From: Aeromonas aquatica | GTDB taxonomy: Bacteria > Pseudomonadota > Gammaproteobacteria > Enterobacterales > Aeromonadaceae | Length of the DNA stretch: 48,619 bases | Assembly: GCF_000764655.1 (NCBI RefSeq) | Contig: NZ_JRGL01000137.1 | Span: 1-48,619, forward strand | Direction of reading: 5' to 3' | In this document: positions 18,168-26,713 of the stretch, in pieces | Layout of the letters: each line of letters opens with the position of its first letter | How positions within the stretch are numbered: position 1 is the stretch's first letter | Notes under the pieces: model-generated | What the model saw: only the letters and a program-made list of their open reading frames with translations | Databases searched by the model: none | What the model was told of the DNA's origin: nothing | Position numbers and translations under genes: made by a program

Positions 18168-19391
18168 ATGGAAATTATTCTGGGTGTGGTCATGTTCACC
18201 GTGATCCTGCTGGCCCTGGTAGCAGTCATTCTGTTCGCCAAGTCCAAGCTGGTGACCGCCGGTGACGTGACAATCAGCATCAACGGCGACCCGGCCAAGG
18301 CTGTCACCAGCCCGGCGGGTGGCAAGCTGCTCGGCGTGTTGGCCGGCAGCGGTATCTTCGTCTCCTCCGCCTGTGGCGGCGGTGGCTCCTGTGGTCAGTG
18401 CAAGGTGCGGGTGAAAGCCGGCGGCGGCGATATTCTGCCGACCGAGCTCGATCACATCAGCAAGGGCGAGGCCCGTCACGGCGAGCGTCTGGCCTGTCAG
18501 GTCACTGTGCGTGGCGACATGGACATCGAGCTGCCGGAAGAGATCTTCGGGGTGAAGAAGTGGGACTGTACCGTCATCTCCAATGACAACAAGGCCACCT
18601 TCATCAAGGAACTCAAGCTGCAGATCCCGGACGGCGAGAGCGTGCCGTTCCGCGCTGGTGGTTATATCCAGATCGAAGCCCCTGCACATCATGTGCACTA
18701 CAAAAACTTCGATATTCCAGAGGAATATCGCGGGGATTGGGATCGCTTCAAGATCTTCGAACTGGAGTCCAAGGTGGACGAGCCGATCATTCGTGCTTAC
18801 TCCATGGCCAACTATCCGGAAGAGTTCGGCATCATCATGCTGAACGTGCGGATCGCGACCCCGCCGCCCAGCAACTGGACCGCCCCTCCCGGTCAGATGT
18901 CTTCCTACATCTTCAACCTCAAGGCGGGTGACAAGGTGACCATCTCCGGTCCCTTCGGCGAGTTCTTCGCCAAGGATACCGACGCCGAGATGGTGTTCGT
19001 CGGCGGTGGTGCGGGCATGGCGCCGATGCGCTCCCACATCTTCGATCAGCTGCGTCGCCTGAAGACCAAGCGCAAGATGAGCTTCTGGTACGGTGCCCGT
19101 TCCAAGCGCGAGATGTTCTACGTCGAAGACTTCGATATGCTGGCCGCCGAGAACGACAACTTCCAGTGGCACGTCGCCCTGTCCGATCCGCAACCGGAAG
19201 ACAACTGGGATGGCTACACCGGCTTCATCCACAACGTGTTGTTCGAGAACTATCTCAAGAACCACGAGGCGCCGGAAGATTGCGAGTTCTACATGTGTGG
19301 ACCTCCCGTCATGAACGCTGCCGTCATCAACATGCTGAAAAACCTCGGTGTTGAAGACGAAAATATCCTCCTGGATGACTTTGGTGGTTAA
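18168..19391 (+). CDS. nqrF: Na+-translocating NADH:quinone reductase subunit F (NADH-oxidising)
   Basis: 407 residues. NqrF is the electron entry point: NADH reduces FAD, which passes electrons to a 2Fe-2S cluster. One N-terminal membrane helix (residues 3-23) is followed by a ferredoxin domain with cluster ligands Cys69, Cys75, Cys78 ([14 protein letters not shown]) and Cys110 (ERLACQV). The ferredoxin reductase part shows the FAD motif [21 protein letters not shown] and the NADH-binding end [20 protein letters not shown] is the ribosome-binding site. All cofactor residues are present. Confidence 0.98.
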   Translation: MEIILGVVMFTVILLALVAVILFAKSKLVTAGDVTISINGDPAKAVTSPAGGKLLGVLAGSGIFVSSACGGGGSCGQCKVRVKAGGGDILPTELDHISKGEARHGERLACQVTVRGDMDIELPEEIFGVKKWDCTVISNDNKATFIKELKLQIPDGESVPFRAGGYIQIEAPAHHVHYKNFDIPEEYRGDWDRFKIFELESKVDEPIIRAYSMANYPEEFGIIMLNVRIATPPPSNWTAPPGQMSSYIFNLKAGDKVTISGPFGEFFAKDTDAEMVFVGGGAGMAPMRSHIFDQLRRLKTKRKMSFWYGARSKREMFYVEDFDMLAAENDNFQWHVALSDPQPEDNWDGYTGFIHNVLFENYLKNHEAPEDCEFYMCGPPVMNAAVINMLKNLGVEDENILLDDFGG

Positions 19392-19394
19392 TCC

Positions 19395-20432
19395 ATGCAC
19401 AGTGTTGTAAAGACCTGGCTAGCCTTCGGGCTAGCCTTTTTCTTGACGGGGTGCGGTCAGGAAGCGGTCCAGCCCAAGCCGGAGATCCACATCACCGGCA
19501 GCACCATGGGAACCTACTACTCCATCAAGGTGGCGGATGACGCCGTCAAGGATGCTCCCAAGCTTCAGGCCGAGGTCGATGTCCTGCTGGAGCGGGTCAA
19601 CGATCAGATGTCCACCTATCGCCCGGATTCCGAGCTGTCGCGTTTCAACCAGCACAAGGGCAGTACCCCGGTGGTGGTCTCCCGCGACACCGCGCGGGTG
19701 GTGACCGAGGCCATTCACATTGGCCGCGAGAGCCGCGGGGCGCTGGACGTCACCGTGGGCCCCCTGGTCAATCTGTGGGGCTTCGGGCCGGACGCCAAAC
19801 CGACCAGGGTGCCGTCCGACGAGCTGATCAGCCAGACCCGTCAGAAGACGGGGCTGGGCAACCTGCACGTGATCACCTCGGCCGATGCCGACACCCTGCA
19901 GAAGGACATTCCGGATCTCTACGTGGATCTCTCCGCCATCGCCAAGGGCTTCGGGGTGGACAAGGTGGCCGAGTACCTGGAATCCCTGGGGTCGCGCAAC
20001 TACCTGGTGGAGATCGGCGGTGAGCTGCGCATCAGTGGCGTCAACGGCAAGGGCCACCCCTGGCGCGTCGCCATCGAGAAGCCGACCGCCAACGCCGGCT
20101 CGGTGCAAGAGGTGATCCTGCCGGGGGCCAATGGCGTAGCCACCTCGGGTGAGTATCGCAACTACTACGAGATGGATGGCAAGCGCTTCTCCCACACCAT
20201 AGATCCGCTGACGGGCAAGCCTATCCAGCATCGTATGGTGTCGGTGACCGTGATCCATCCCTCCTGCATGACCGCAGACGGCTTGGCGACCGTGTTCATG
20301 GTGATGGGGCCCGAGAAGAGCCTGGCCTATGCCAAGGAGCGGGGCATCGCGATCTTCACCATCACCAAGACGGACGAGGGATTCGAGGAAGCCTACTCGG
20401 ATGCCTTCAAACCCTATTTAGTGAAAAAGTAA
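19395..20432 (+). CDS. apbE: FAD:protein FMN transferase ApbE (lipoprotein)
   Basis: 345 residues. ApbE transfers FMN from FAD to the Thr of the SGAT motifs of NqrB and NqrC. A lipoprotein signal ends in FFLTGCGQE, so the protein sits on the periplasmic face where those threonines lie. Catalytic-domain motifs: GSTMGTYYSIKV, RGALDVTVGPLVNLWGFGP, SAIAKGFGVDKVAEYL, and the Mg/FAD region ATSGEYRNYYEMDGKRFSHTIDP. Three bases separate it from nqrF, so it is made with its substrates. The order nqrF-apbE-nqrM is known from Vibrio. Confidence 0.96.
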   Translation: MHSVVKTWLAFGLAFFLTGCGQEAVQPKPEIHITGSTMGTYYSIKVADDAVKDAPKLQAEVDVLLERVNDQMSTYRPDSELSRFNQHKGSTPVVVSRDTARVVTEAIHIGRESRGALDVTVGPLVNLWGFGPDAKPTRVPSDELISQTRQKTGLGNLHVITSADADTLQKDIPDLYVDLSAIAKGFGVDKVAEYLESLGSRNYLVEIGGELRISGVNGKGHPWRVAIEKPTANAGSVQEVILPGANGVATSGEYRNYYEMDGKRFSHTIDPLTGKPIQHRMVSVTVIHPSCMTADGLATVFMVMGPEKSLAYAKERGIAIFTITKTDEGFEEAYSDAFKPYLVKK

Positions 20433-20443
20433 GGGCTCATGAC

Positions 20444-20668
20444 ATGCAGATTTTTCTGATTACCTTCGGGGTATTTCTGGCGGTGGTGGTGGCCATGGCC
20501 ATCGGTTACATCTTCCAGAAGAAGACCATCTCCGGCTCCTGTGGCGGCCTGGGCACCATCGGGATCGAAAAGGAGTGTGATTGCCCTGAGCCCTGCGACA
20601 ACCGCAAGAAGAAGATGGCCAAGGCCGAGGCCCGTCGCAAGATGCTGACCGAGAACCGCATCATCTGA
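20444..20668 (+). CDS. nqrM: NQR maturation protein NqrM (DUF539)
   Basis: 74 residues. NqrM is required for NQR assembly and is thought to deliver iron for the NqrD/NqrE centre. One N-terminal membrane helix (residues 2-24) is followed by four cysteines, Cys33, Cys45, Cys47 and Cys51 (SGSCGG, ECDCPEPC), then a basic tail KKKMAKAEARRK. The start has AAGGG upstream. It is the last gene of the operon, followed by a strong terminator. Confidence 0.95.
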   Translation: MQIFLITFGVFLAVVVAMAIGYIFQKKTISGSCGGLGTIGIEKECDCPEPCDNRKKKMAKAEARRKMLTENRII

Positions 20669-20697
20669 CTCTGCGCTGGTCACGGATGCCTGATGCA

Positions 20698-20742
20698 AGC
20701 GAGCCGACCCATGTGTTGAATCAAGGGTCGGCTCGCTTTTTT
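20698..20742 (+). terminator. Intrinsic terminator of the nqr operon
   Basis: A 13-bp perfect stem (AGCGAGCCGACCC, 20698-20710, with 20725-20737) closes a 14-base loop and is followed by a T run. It lies 30 bases after the nqrM stop. The left side has no A run, so it acts on the plus strand only. Confidence 0.92.
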
Positions 20743-20748
20743 ATGGCC

Positions 20749-20955
20749 TCAGTAGTCGTATTGCTGGCAGGACTTCTTGCGAAATTCGACCTTCCAGCGC
20801 GCCAGCTCCTCCTTGGTATTCAGCTCGTCCCCTTTCTTGATGGCTTTCTCCAGCAGCTCGATGCGTTTGAACAGCCAGCTGCATTCGGCGGTCGGATGAT
20901 CCTTGGCCATGCCGAGCAGCGGTAGCAGGCAGAGCCCCAGCCAGATTGCCTTCAT
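20749..20955 (-). CDS. Small secreted protein of unknown function
   Basis: 68 residues. A clear signal peptide (MKAIWLGLCLLPLLGMA) is followed by about 50 mature residues predicted as charged helix (SWLFKRIELLEKAIKKGDELNTKEELARW) with two cysteines, one near each end of the mature part (AECSW and KKSCQQ), which could form a disulfide. I do not recognise a family; it vaguely recalls periplasmic DUF1090-type helical proteins. GGAGGAGAGAG precedes the ATG, a strong ribosome-binding site that supports a real gene. Convergent with nqrM and divergent from dinB. Confidence 0.7.
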   Translation of the reverse strand: MKAIWLGLCLLPLLGMAKDHPTAECSWLFKRIELLEKAIKKGDELNTKEELARWKVEFRKKSCQQYDY

Positions 20956-21059
20956 CTCTCTCCTCCTTGAGTCTCATAGTGACGGTGCCTTAGGAGTCTA
21001 TGTGCAAGCCACACCCGCCGTGACTGGCAGAAATAGCAGGGCTGGGGTAGCATGGGGTC

Positions 21060-21088
21060 TTGACTGGTTATTCATACAGTAGTATTGC
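21060..21088 (+). promoter_or_regulatory. dinB promoter
   Basis: TTGACT (21060-21065) and TATTGC (21083-21088) are spaced by 17 bases. The LexA box fills the spacer. Transcription would begin near 21095, leaving about 60 bases before the dinB ATG at 21158. Confidence 0.65.
21062..21081. promoter_or_regulatory. LexA (SOS) box in front of dinB
   Basis: GACTGGTTATTCATACAGTA contains the CTG-N10-CAG core (21064-21079) and most of the flanking consensus. Position over the promoter spacer fits repression of an SOS gene. Confidence 0.85.
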
Positions 21089-21157
21089 CGCCTCGTCATG
21101 ACAGCGGCGGGTGCACCCAACCACGCGGCAGGCGCCGACAGCTCAACAGACTCTGGC

Positions 21158-22210
21158 ATGCGCAAGATCATTCACATCGACATGGACTGCTTCTTCGCCG
21201 CGGTGGAGATGCGGGACAACCCGGCCCTGCGGGAGGTGCCGCTGGCCATCGGCGGTTCCTCGGACAGGCGCGGCGTCATCTCCACCTGCAACTACGTGGC
21301 GCGCCGCTTCGGGGTACGCTCCGCCATGCCGAGCGCCCTGGCCATGAAGCTCTGCCCGCCGCTGGTACTCATCCCCGGCCGGATGGCCGTCTACAAGGAG
21401 GTCTCACGCCAGCTGCGCGCCATCTTCCTGCGCTACACGGAGCTGGTGGAGCCGCTCTCCCTCGATGAGGCCTACCTCGACGTCACCGACAGCCCCCATT
21501 GCGGCGGCAGTGCCACTCTGATGGCGGCCGAGATCCGCGCCGCCATCGTCAGCGAGCTGGGGCTGACCGCCTCGGCCGGGGTGGCACCGAACAAGTTTCT
21601 GGCCAAGCTCGCCTCCGAACAGCGCAAGCCCGACGGCCTGTTCGTGATAACGCCGGGCGAGGTGGATGAGTTCGTGCGCCAACTGCCCCTCGGCAAGCTG
21701 CCCGGCATCGGCCGCAAGACCGCAGAGCGGCTGGAGTCCCAGGGGCTCTATTCCTGCGAGGATGCCAGGGCCATCAGCCGCGAAGAGTTGATCGCCCGCT
21801 TCGGCAAGCTGGGGGAGATGCTGACCGGACGTATCTGGGGACATGATGAGCAGCCGGTCCAGGCCGAGCGGGTGCGCAAGACTGTCGGGGTGGAGACCAC
21901 GCTCGCCAGCGATGTGCTGGATGAAGATGCCTGCTGGCGGGTGCTGAGCCAGCTCATCCCCGAGCTGGAGTTGCGCTTCGCCCGGGCCTGTCCCGCCGAG
22001 GCGCTGATGGGGCAGGGGATCAAGCTGAAGTTTGCCGATTTTCAGCAGACCACCGTCTATCGACGGGGTGGCTATCAGGCCGGGTTGTTCCACGATCTGC
22101 TGCACGAGGGGTTACAACGGGCTCAAGGAAAACCCATTCGCCTGTTGGGTCTGGTGGTGGGCCTGCCCGGTGCCGGGGAAATCAACCAACTTAGTCTGGA
22201 TCTCAGCTGA
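21158..22210 (+). CDS. dinB: DNA polymerase IV (Y-family translesion polymerase)
   Basis: 350 residues, the family length. Pol IV bypasses lesions at the price of mutations and is part of the SOS response. Catalytic acids are visible: Asp8 in [13 protein letters not shown] and Asp103-Glu104 in [20 protein letters not shown] is the thumb helix-hairpin-helix, and [11 protein letters not shown] is in the little-finger region. The start [10 protein letters not shown] at 21158 was chosen because an upstream in-frame ATG (21098) would lie almost at the predicted transcription start and adds 20 nonconserved residues. The end lacks a QLxLxL-type tail (NQLSLDLS may serve as the beta-clamp motif). Follows the nqr operon as in Vibrio. 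Confidence 0.95.
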   Translation: MRKIIHIDMDCFFAAVEMRDNPALREVPLAIGGSSDRRGVISTCNYVARRFGVRSAMPSALAMKLCPPLVLIPGRMAVYKEVSRQLRAIFLRYTELVEPLSLDEAYLDVTDSPHCGGSATLMAAEIRAAIVSELGLTASAGVAPNKFLAKLASEQRKPDGLFVITPGEVDEFVRQLPLGKLPGIGRKTAERLESQGLYSCEDARAISREELIARFGKLGEMLTGRIWGHDEQPVQAERVRKTVGVETTLASDVLDEDACWRVLSQLIPELELRFARACPAEALMGQGIKLKFADFQQTTVYRRGGYQAGLFHDLLHEGLQRAQGKPIRLLGLVVGLPGAGEINQLSLDLS

Positions 22211-22215
22211 TTTAG

Positions 22216-22242
22216 TTAAGTTTTTGTATCCGAAACCGATAC
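22216..22242 (+). promoter_or_regulatory. FliA (sigma-28) promoter of the chemoreceptor gene
   Basis: TTAAGTTT (22216-22223), an 11-base spacer and ACCGATAC (22235-22242) match the flagellar consensus TAAAGTTT-N11-GCCGATAA at 7 of 8 and 6 of 8 positions. It lies 36 bases before a chemotaxis gene, the class expected to use it. Confidence 0.8.
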
Positions 22243-22277
22243 AGATGATCACATCTGTAGACGTTAGGAAATCATGC

Positions 22278-24419
22278 ATGAGTGCTCTCTCTGTTCAGGG
22301 ACGGATCACCCTGATCGCCGGTTGTTGTCTCTTGGCCAGTGCCGGTGCACTGGTTGCCTCATCCCTCTTCAATGCGGCCCGCATGCAGGAGCAAGTGCGC
22401 ACCTCCACCACCCTGGAGGCGCAGCACGCGGCAGAAAACTGGATGCAGGCCATGGGGGCCACCCAGGCGGCTCGGGTGACCAGCTACCTCGATGAAGCCT
22501 ATTTCCGGGTCACCCTGCTGGCCGAGGGCATTCTGTTCCAGCGCAAGAATGCGGCCGACAACTTCGTCCACTCCGAGGCGCTGCGTGGCGCCGTGAACCA
22601 GCAGCTGCAGGATGCGGCGGAGTCGTCGGACAATCTGCTCGGGGTCTATGGCATCTTCGAACCGAACCAGCTCGACGGGGAGGACGAAAACTACCAGGGC
22701 TCGACGGCGCTCGGGGCCAACGACAAGGGGCGCTTCTCCAGCTACTGGGCCAGGGTCGATGGCAAGGTGACGCTGGAAGTCATGGACGAAGCGACGCTGG
22801 CCGACGACAAGCCGGCCGCCAACGGCGGCGCCAAGAACGACTGGTACAAGTGCAGCATTCGCACCGGCGCGCTCTGCCTGCTCGAGCCCTATCTCGACGA
22901 GGTCGGCACCCAGGAGGTTCTGATGACCTCGGTCACCGCCCCCCTGCTGGATCAGGGCAAGCTGCTCGGCATGGTCGGGGTCGATATCTCGCTGGCCAGG
23001 CTGCAGACCCTGGTGCTGGAGATGGACAAGGCTCTCTACGGCGGGCAAGGCAAGGTGCTGCTGCTCAGCCACGAGGGCCGGGTGGCCGGGGTCGAGGGGT
23101 TCAAGATCCCCCTTGGCAACACCCTGGGCCAGCAGGAGCAAGGGCTGGCGGCGGATCTGAATGGCTGGCTCGCGAAAGGGGAGCTGGTCGCCCGCTGGAG
23201 CCCCGACGGCGCTTTGCTGCAGACCTTCGTGCCGGTCAGCATGCGCGGCACCGATCACAAGTGGGGCATCTATATCGAGCTGCCCCGCGCCGTGGTGCTC
23301 GCCTCCGCCTTGCAGTTGCAGGGGGATCTCGAGGATCAGGCCCAGCGCAGCGTGGTGACGCAGCTGCTCATCGGCGGCGCCATCTCGTTGCTGGGGCTGC
23401 TCTGCATCTGGCTGATGGCGCAGCGCATCGTCGCGCCCATCCGTGCCATGGTGGCCCGCCTCAAGGACATCGCCAGCGGTGAGGGGGATCTGACCCAGCG
23501 CATCGTTCTGCAGCGGGACGACGAGATCGGCGAGCTGGCCAGGTGGTTCAACAACTTCCTGGACAAGCTGCAGTCCACCATCAGCCAGGTGATCGATACC
23601 GTGGCGGGCACCAGAGCCAGCGCCGTGCTGGCGGCGCACGGGGCCGAGCGCACCAGCGCCGGCATGCAGGCCCAATATCAGGAGGTGGACCTGGTGGCGA
23701 CCGCGTTCGAGGAGCTCAGTGCCACCGCCCTGCAGGTCGCGGGCAACGCCAGCTCGGCGGTGAACGCAGCCAATCAGGCCGACACGGCGGCCCAGGAGGG
23801 CAAGTCCGTGGTGGCGGACACGCAAGCGGCCATGTCCCGACTGATGACGGTCATCAGCGATGCCAAGCCGGTGGTGGAGCGCCTGGCCGCCAACAGCGAC
23901 AACATCAACGACATCCTCGCCGTCATTCAGGGCATCGCCGAGCAGACCAACCTGTTGGCGCTCAATGCGGCCATTGAGGCGGCGCGGGCCGGTGAGCAGG
24001 GGCGCGGCTTCGCGGTGGTGGCGGACGAGGTACGCAACCTGGCCGGTCGCACCCAGAATGCCATCGTCGAGATCCAGACCCTGATCGGCCAGCTGCAGTC
24101 GGGCACCGAGGCGGTGGTCAAGGCGATCATGACGGGCCACAGTCAGGCCGATGTGACGCTTACCAAAGTGGAGCTGTCGGTCAGCGTGCTGGAGCAGATC
24201 ATCCATGCGGTGGCCACCATCCACCAGATGAACGAGCAGATCGCCCGGGCGGCCCAGGAGCAGAGCGGGGTGGCGGACGAGATCAACCGCAACGTCAGCA
24301 ACATCCGCGATGTGAGCCACACCATCAGGGCCGAGGCGGCGACGTCCGCTGAAAACGGGCGCGAGTTGTCGCAGCTGGCGGACAAGCAGCAGCAACTGGT
24401 GGGACAGTTCAGGGTGTAG
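22278..24419 (+). CDS. Methyl-accepting chemotaxis protein with periplasmic Cache-type sensor
   Basis: 713 residues. Transmembrane chemoreceptor that signals to CheA/CheW. Membrane helix 1 is at residues 10-32, a large periplasmic region (33-355) looks like a double Cache domain ([45 protein letters not shown]), and membrane helix 2 is near 357-379. A HAMP domain ([25 protein letters not shown]) is followed by a methyl-accepting coiled coil and the signalling tip [38 protein letters not shown] (about 555-592). No C-terminal NWETF pentapeptide is present. The start at 22278 has AGGAA seven bases upstream; an open frame extends further back but into dinB. The ligand cannot be deduced. Confidence 0.93.
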   Translation: MSALSVQGRITLIAGCCLLASAGALVASSLFNAARMQEQVRTSTTLEAQHAAENWMQAMGATQAARVTSYLDEAYFRVTLLAEGILFQRKNAADNFVHSEALRGAVNQQLQDAAESSDNLLGVYGIFEPNQLDGEDENYQGSTALGANDKGRFSSYWARVDGKVTLEVMDEATLADDKPAANGGAKNDWYKCSIRTGALCLLEPYLDEVGTQEVLMTSVTAPLLDQGKLLGMVGVDISLARLQTLVLEMDKALYGGQGKVLLLSHEGRVAGVEGFKIPLGNTLGQQEQGLAADLNGWLAKGELVARWSPDGALLQTFVPVSMRGTDHKWGIYIELPRAVVLASALQLQGDLEDQAQRSVVTQLLIGGAISLLGLLCIWLMAQRIVAPIRAMVARLKDIASGEGDLTQRIVLQRDDEIGELARWFNNFLDKLQSTISQVIDTVAGTRASAVLAAHGAERTSAGMQAQYQEVDLVATAFEELSATALQVAGNASSAVNAANQADTAAQEGKSVVADTQAAMSRLMTVISDAKPVVERLAANSDNINDILAVIQGIAEQTNLLALNAAIEAARAGEQGRGFAVVADEVRNLAGRTQNAIVEIQTLIGQLQSGTEAVVKAIMTGHSQADVTLTKVELSVSVLEQIIHAVATIHQMNEQIARAAQEQSGVADEINRNVSNIRDVSHTIRAEAATSAENGRELSQLADKQQQLVGQFRV

Positions 24420-24426
24420 GGATGAG

Positions 24427-24455
24427 AAAAAAGGCGCCATCCAACCGGAGGCGCC
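24427..24455 (-). terminator. Intrinsic terminator of gcvB (minus strand)
   Basis: Read on the minus strand, GGCGCCTCC and GGATGGCGCC pair (one bulged T) around a short GGTT loop and are followed by six T (24432-24427). No T run follows on the plus strand, so it does not serve the chemoreceptor gene. Confidence 0.85.
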
Positions 24456-24616
24456 AAACACATTCAGATGACAGACTGGGTTAAATCGGTCCGATTTAGC
24501 CCTTTCTTCCCGCAGAGGAAGAAACACAACACCACAATCTTTGCCGGCCCACTCACAAAAATCACATGTAAACCAACATGGAAGAAAAAGTGTGAGCCAT
24601 ATGGCAACGAATTGCG
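24427..24616 (-). ncRNA. gcvB: GcvB small regulatory RNA
   Basis: About 190 bases, divergent from gcvA as in E. coli, where GcvB (about 205 nt) represses many amino-acid and peptide transporter mRNAs with Hfq. On the minus strand the G/U-rich seed region R1 is recognisable (ATTGTGGTGTTGTGTTT, around 24538-24522), as is the R2 region (TTTAACCCAGTCTGTC, around 24486-24471), close to TTTACCCTGTCTGTCC in E. coli. A promoter upstream and an intrinsic terminator bound it. A 74-codon open frame overlaps on this strand but looks like chance. The 5' end is inferred from the promoter. Confidence 0.82.
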
Positions 24617-24622
24617 TGGCGA

Positions 24623-24651
24623 ATTATGTTTATTCACTGGTCGGCCCGCAA
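24623..24651 (-). promoter_or_regulatory. gcvB promoter
   Basis: On the minus strand TTGCGG (24651-24646) and CATAAT (24628-24623) are separated by exactly 17 bases. A start near 24616 gives an RNA of the expected GcvB length. Confidence 0.65.
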
Positions 24652-24666
24652 CCGACAATTTATAAT
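24638..24666 (+). promoter_or_regulatory. gcvA promoter, overlapping the gcvB promoter
   Basis: A perfect TATAAT (24661-24666) lies 17 bases after TGGTCG (24638-24643). Transcription would begin near 24673, 30 bases before gcvA. It overlaps the divergent gcvB promoter, so one GcvA site could act on both. Confidence 0.6.
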
Positions 24667-24702
24667 GCGCACCATTAGAAAAACTCATCGTCGGCCGATC
24701 CC

Positions 24703-25623
24703 ATGTCTCGTCGTTTACCCCCGCTCAATGCACTGAAGGCCTTTGAAGCCGCGGCTCGTCACTTAAGCTTCACCCGGGCTGCGGAAGAGCTGTTCGTGAC
24801 GCAGGCCGCCATCAGCCACCAGATCAAGGCGCTGGAAGAGTATCTCGGCATCAAGCTGTTTCGCCGCAAGAACCGCTCTCTGCTGTTGACCGAGGAGGGG
24901 CAGAGTTACTTCCTCGACATCAAGGACATCTTCGCCTCCATCTCGGAGGCGACCGACAAGCTGCTGGCGCGCAGCGCCAAGGGGGCGCTCACTGTCAGCC
25001 TGCAGCCGAGCTTTGCCATTCAGTGGCTGGTGCCCCGGCTGGTGAGGTTCAGCGAGCGTCATCCGGACATTGACGTGCGGATCAAGGCGGTGGATCTGGA
25101 TGAGGGATCGCTGACCGACGACGTGGACGTGGCCATCTATTACGGCCGCGGCAATTGGCCGGGACTGCGCTGCGACAAGTTGCACACCGAATACCTGATC
25201 CCGGTCTGCGCCCCGCTGCTGCTGACGGGCCCCAAGCCGCTGCGCACGCCGGAGGACCTGACTCGTCACACCCTGCTGCACGACACCTCCCGCCGCGACT
25301 GGAAGGCCTGGTTCCGCCAGCTCGACATCGATGCGGCGAACGTCAATCAGGGGCCCATCTTCAGCCACTCGACCATGGTGATCCAGGCGGCGATCCACGG
25401 CCAGGGCGTCGCGCTCGGCCACAGTGTGCTGGCCCAGCCCGAGATCGAAGCGGGACGGCTCATCTGCCCGTTCGAGCAGGTGCTGGTCAGCAAGAACGCC
25501 TTCTATCTGGTGTGCCAGGAGCAGCAGTCCGATCAGGGCAAGATAGTGGCTTTCCGTGACTGGATGCTGGAGCTGGTGGAGCAGGAAGAGGCTCGTCGCC
25601 GGGCACGGCTCGCCGATGCATGA
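24703..25623 (+). CDS. gcvA: LysR-type regulator GcvA (glycine cleavage system)
   Basis: 306 residues. GcvA controls the glycine cleavage operon and transcribes the gcvB RNA according to glycine. The N-terminal winged helix-turn-helix (MSRRLPPLNALKAFEAAARHLSFTRAAEELFVTQAAISHQIKALE pattern, residues 1-60) and effector domain stretches DVDVAIYYGRGNWPGLR, HTLLHDTSRRDW and HSTMVIQAAIHGQGVALG are near-identical to E. coli GcvA. Divergent gcvB and downstream ygdD-rlmM confirm the identity. No clear Shine-Dalgarno precedes the ATG, which may reflect low expression. Confidence 0.95.
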   Translation: MSRRLPPLNALKAFEAAARHLSFTRAAEELFVTQAAISHQIKALEEYLGIKLFRRKNRSLLLTEEGQSYFLDIKDIFASISEATDKLLARSAKGALTVSLQPSFAIQWLVPRLVRFSERHPDIDVRIKAVDLDEGSLTDDVDVAIYYGRGNWPGLRCDKLHTEYLIPVCAPLLLTGPKPLRTPEDLTRHTLLHDTSRRDWKAWFRQLDIDAANVNQGPIFSHSTMVIQAAIHGQGVALGHSVLAQPEIEAGRLICPFEQVLVSKNAFYLVCQEQQSDQGKIVAFRDWMLELVEQEEARRRARLADA

Positions 25624-25662
25624 GGCCTGAGGGGCGGAAGCGATTGGGTGAGAGAGGACATC

Positions 25663-26283
25663 ATGACTGAGGTGATAAGGGAGGGGGCGAGCGACGCCCC
25701 CGCTCGCATTCTGCTGGCCCACGGCGCCGGTGCTGGCATGGAACATGCCTTCCTCGCAGAACTGTCACGGCTGTTGGCGGGGCCGCAGATCGAGGTGGTG
25801 CGTTTCAACTTTCCTTACATGAGCAAGCGGGCCCTGGATGGCAAGCGCAGGCCGCCGGACCGGCAGCCGGTGTTGCTCGATCATTGGCGCGAGCGGGTGC
25901 GGGAATTTGCCCACCCCCGGCTGTTTGTGGCGGGCAAGTCCATGGGCGGGCGCATGGCCGCCGAGATCTGTGATGAGATGAATGCTGCAGGATTGCTCAT
26001 TCTCGGGTATCCTTTCCACCCCCCGGCCAAGCCCGACAGCTGGCGGGGCGAGGTGCTCAAGCAAGTCAAGACGCCAACCCTGCTGTTGCAGGGGGAGCGC
26101 GACACCTTCGGTACCCGCGCCGAACTGGCCGATTTCCCCTTCTCACCCGCTGTATCGGTCCACTGGCTGACCGATGGCGATCATGGCTTCAAGCCACGAA
26201 AGGCGAGCGGCGTGAGCGAACAGGAGAATCTGCAGCAGGCGGCCGATCGGATGAGGGGTTTTATCGCCGAGGCCGGGGCCTGA
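25663..26283 (+). CDS. Alpha/beta hydrolase (KANL3/Tex30-like)
   Basis: 206 residues. Small alpha/beta hydrolase. The motifs are ILLAHGAGAGMEHAF (oxyanion region), nucleophile Ser in VAGKSMGGRMA, LQGERDTFGTRAE with the acid Asp, and DGDHGFKPRK with the catalytic His, so the triad is intact. The start is the ATG at 25663 with GAGAGGA just upstream; a GTG five codons earlier is less likely. It is inserted between gcvA and ygdD, which are adjacent in E. coli. The substrate is unknown; family members are usually annotated as dienelactone-hydrolase-like without proof. Confidence 0.85.
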   Translation: MTEVIREGASDAPARILLAHGAGAGMEHAFLAELSRLLAGPQIEVVRFNFPYMSKRALDGKRRPPDRQPVLLDHWRERVREFAHPRLFVAGKSMGGRMAAEICDEMNAAGLLILGYPFHPPAKPDSWRGEVLKQVKTPTLLLQGERDTFGTRAELADFPFSPAVSVHWLTDGDHGFKPRKASGVSEQENLQQAADRMRGFIAEAGA

Positions 26284-26314
26284 GGGCCTTGGGCGAGACA
26301 ACGAGGAGCTAAGG

Positions 26315-26713
26315 ATGCAGATCCATCGAGATGTTCAGCGGCATTGGTTGGTGCTTGCCGGTTTCTTCGGCCTGACGGGCACCCTGCTGGGGGCCTACGG
26401 CGCCCATGGCTTGGCGGCGAGCGGCATCACGCCTGCGCTACTGGCGGCGTTCAATACCGCCGTGCAATATCAGTTTTTTCACGCACTGGCCCTGCTGGTG
26501 CTGGGTTGGTGCGGTGTGCGCGGCAAGGTTATCACCTTTGCCGGCACCGCCTTTGTGCTGGGGATCCTCGGGTTCTCCGGCAGTATTTATGCCATGGTGC
26601 TGTTCGGCAGCAAGGGGCTGGGGCTCATTACCCCAGCCGGTGGCCTCTGTTTTATGTTGGGATGGGCGGCTCTGATATGGGCTGGCTGTCGTCTTGGAGG
26701 AAAAAATGAATAA
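26315..26713 (+). CDS. ygdD: DUF423 inner-membrane protein YgdD
   Basis: 132 residues with four hydrophobic helices. [22 protein letters not shown] and [18 protein letters not shown] are hallmark DUF423 segments; [17 protein letters not shown] is the last helix. Function is unknown. GAGGAGCTAAGG precedes the ATG. Its 3' end overlaps the rlmM start by eight bases, and the same gene precedes rlmM in E. coli. Confidence 0.92.
   Translation: MQIHRDVQRHWLVLAGFFGLTGTLLGAYGAHGLAASGITPALLAAFNTAVQYQFFHALALLVLGWCGVRGKVITFAGTAFVLGILGFSGSIYAMVLFGSKGLGLITPAGGLCFMLGWAALIWAGCRLGGKNE

Noticed and set aside
22359..24527. 722-codon minus-strand open frame opposite the chemoreceptor gene
   Set aside because: Mirror frame of a clear chemoreceptor; low-complexity His/Leu/Gly/Arg sequence typical of antisense GC-rich DNA.
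24464..24688. 74-codon minus-strand frame next to gcvA
   Set aside because: Coincides with gcvB; the RNA explains the promoter, conserved blocks and terminator better, and the frame starts upstream of the predicted RNA start.
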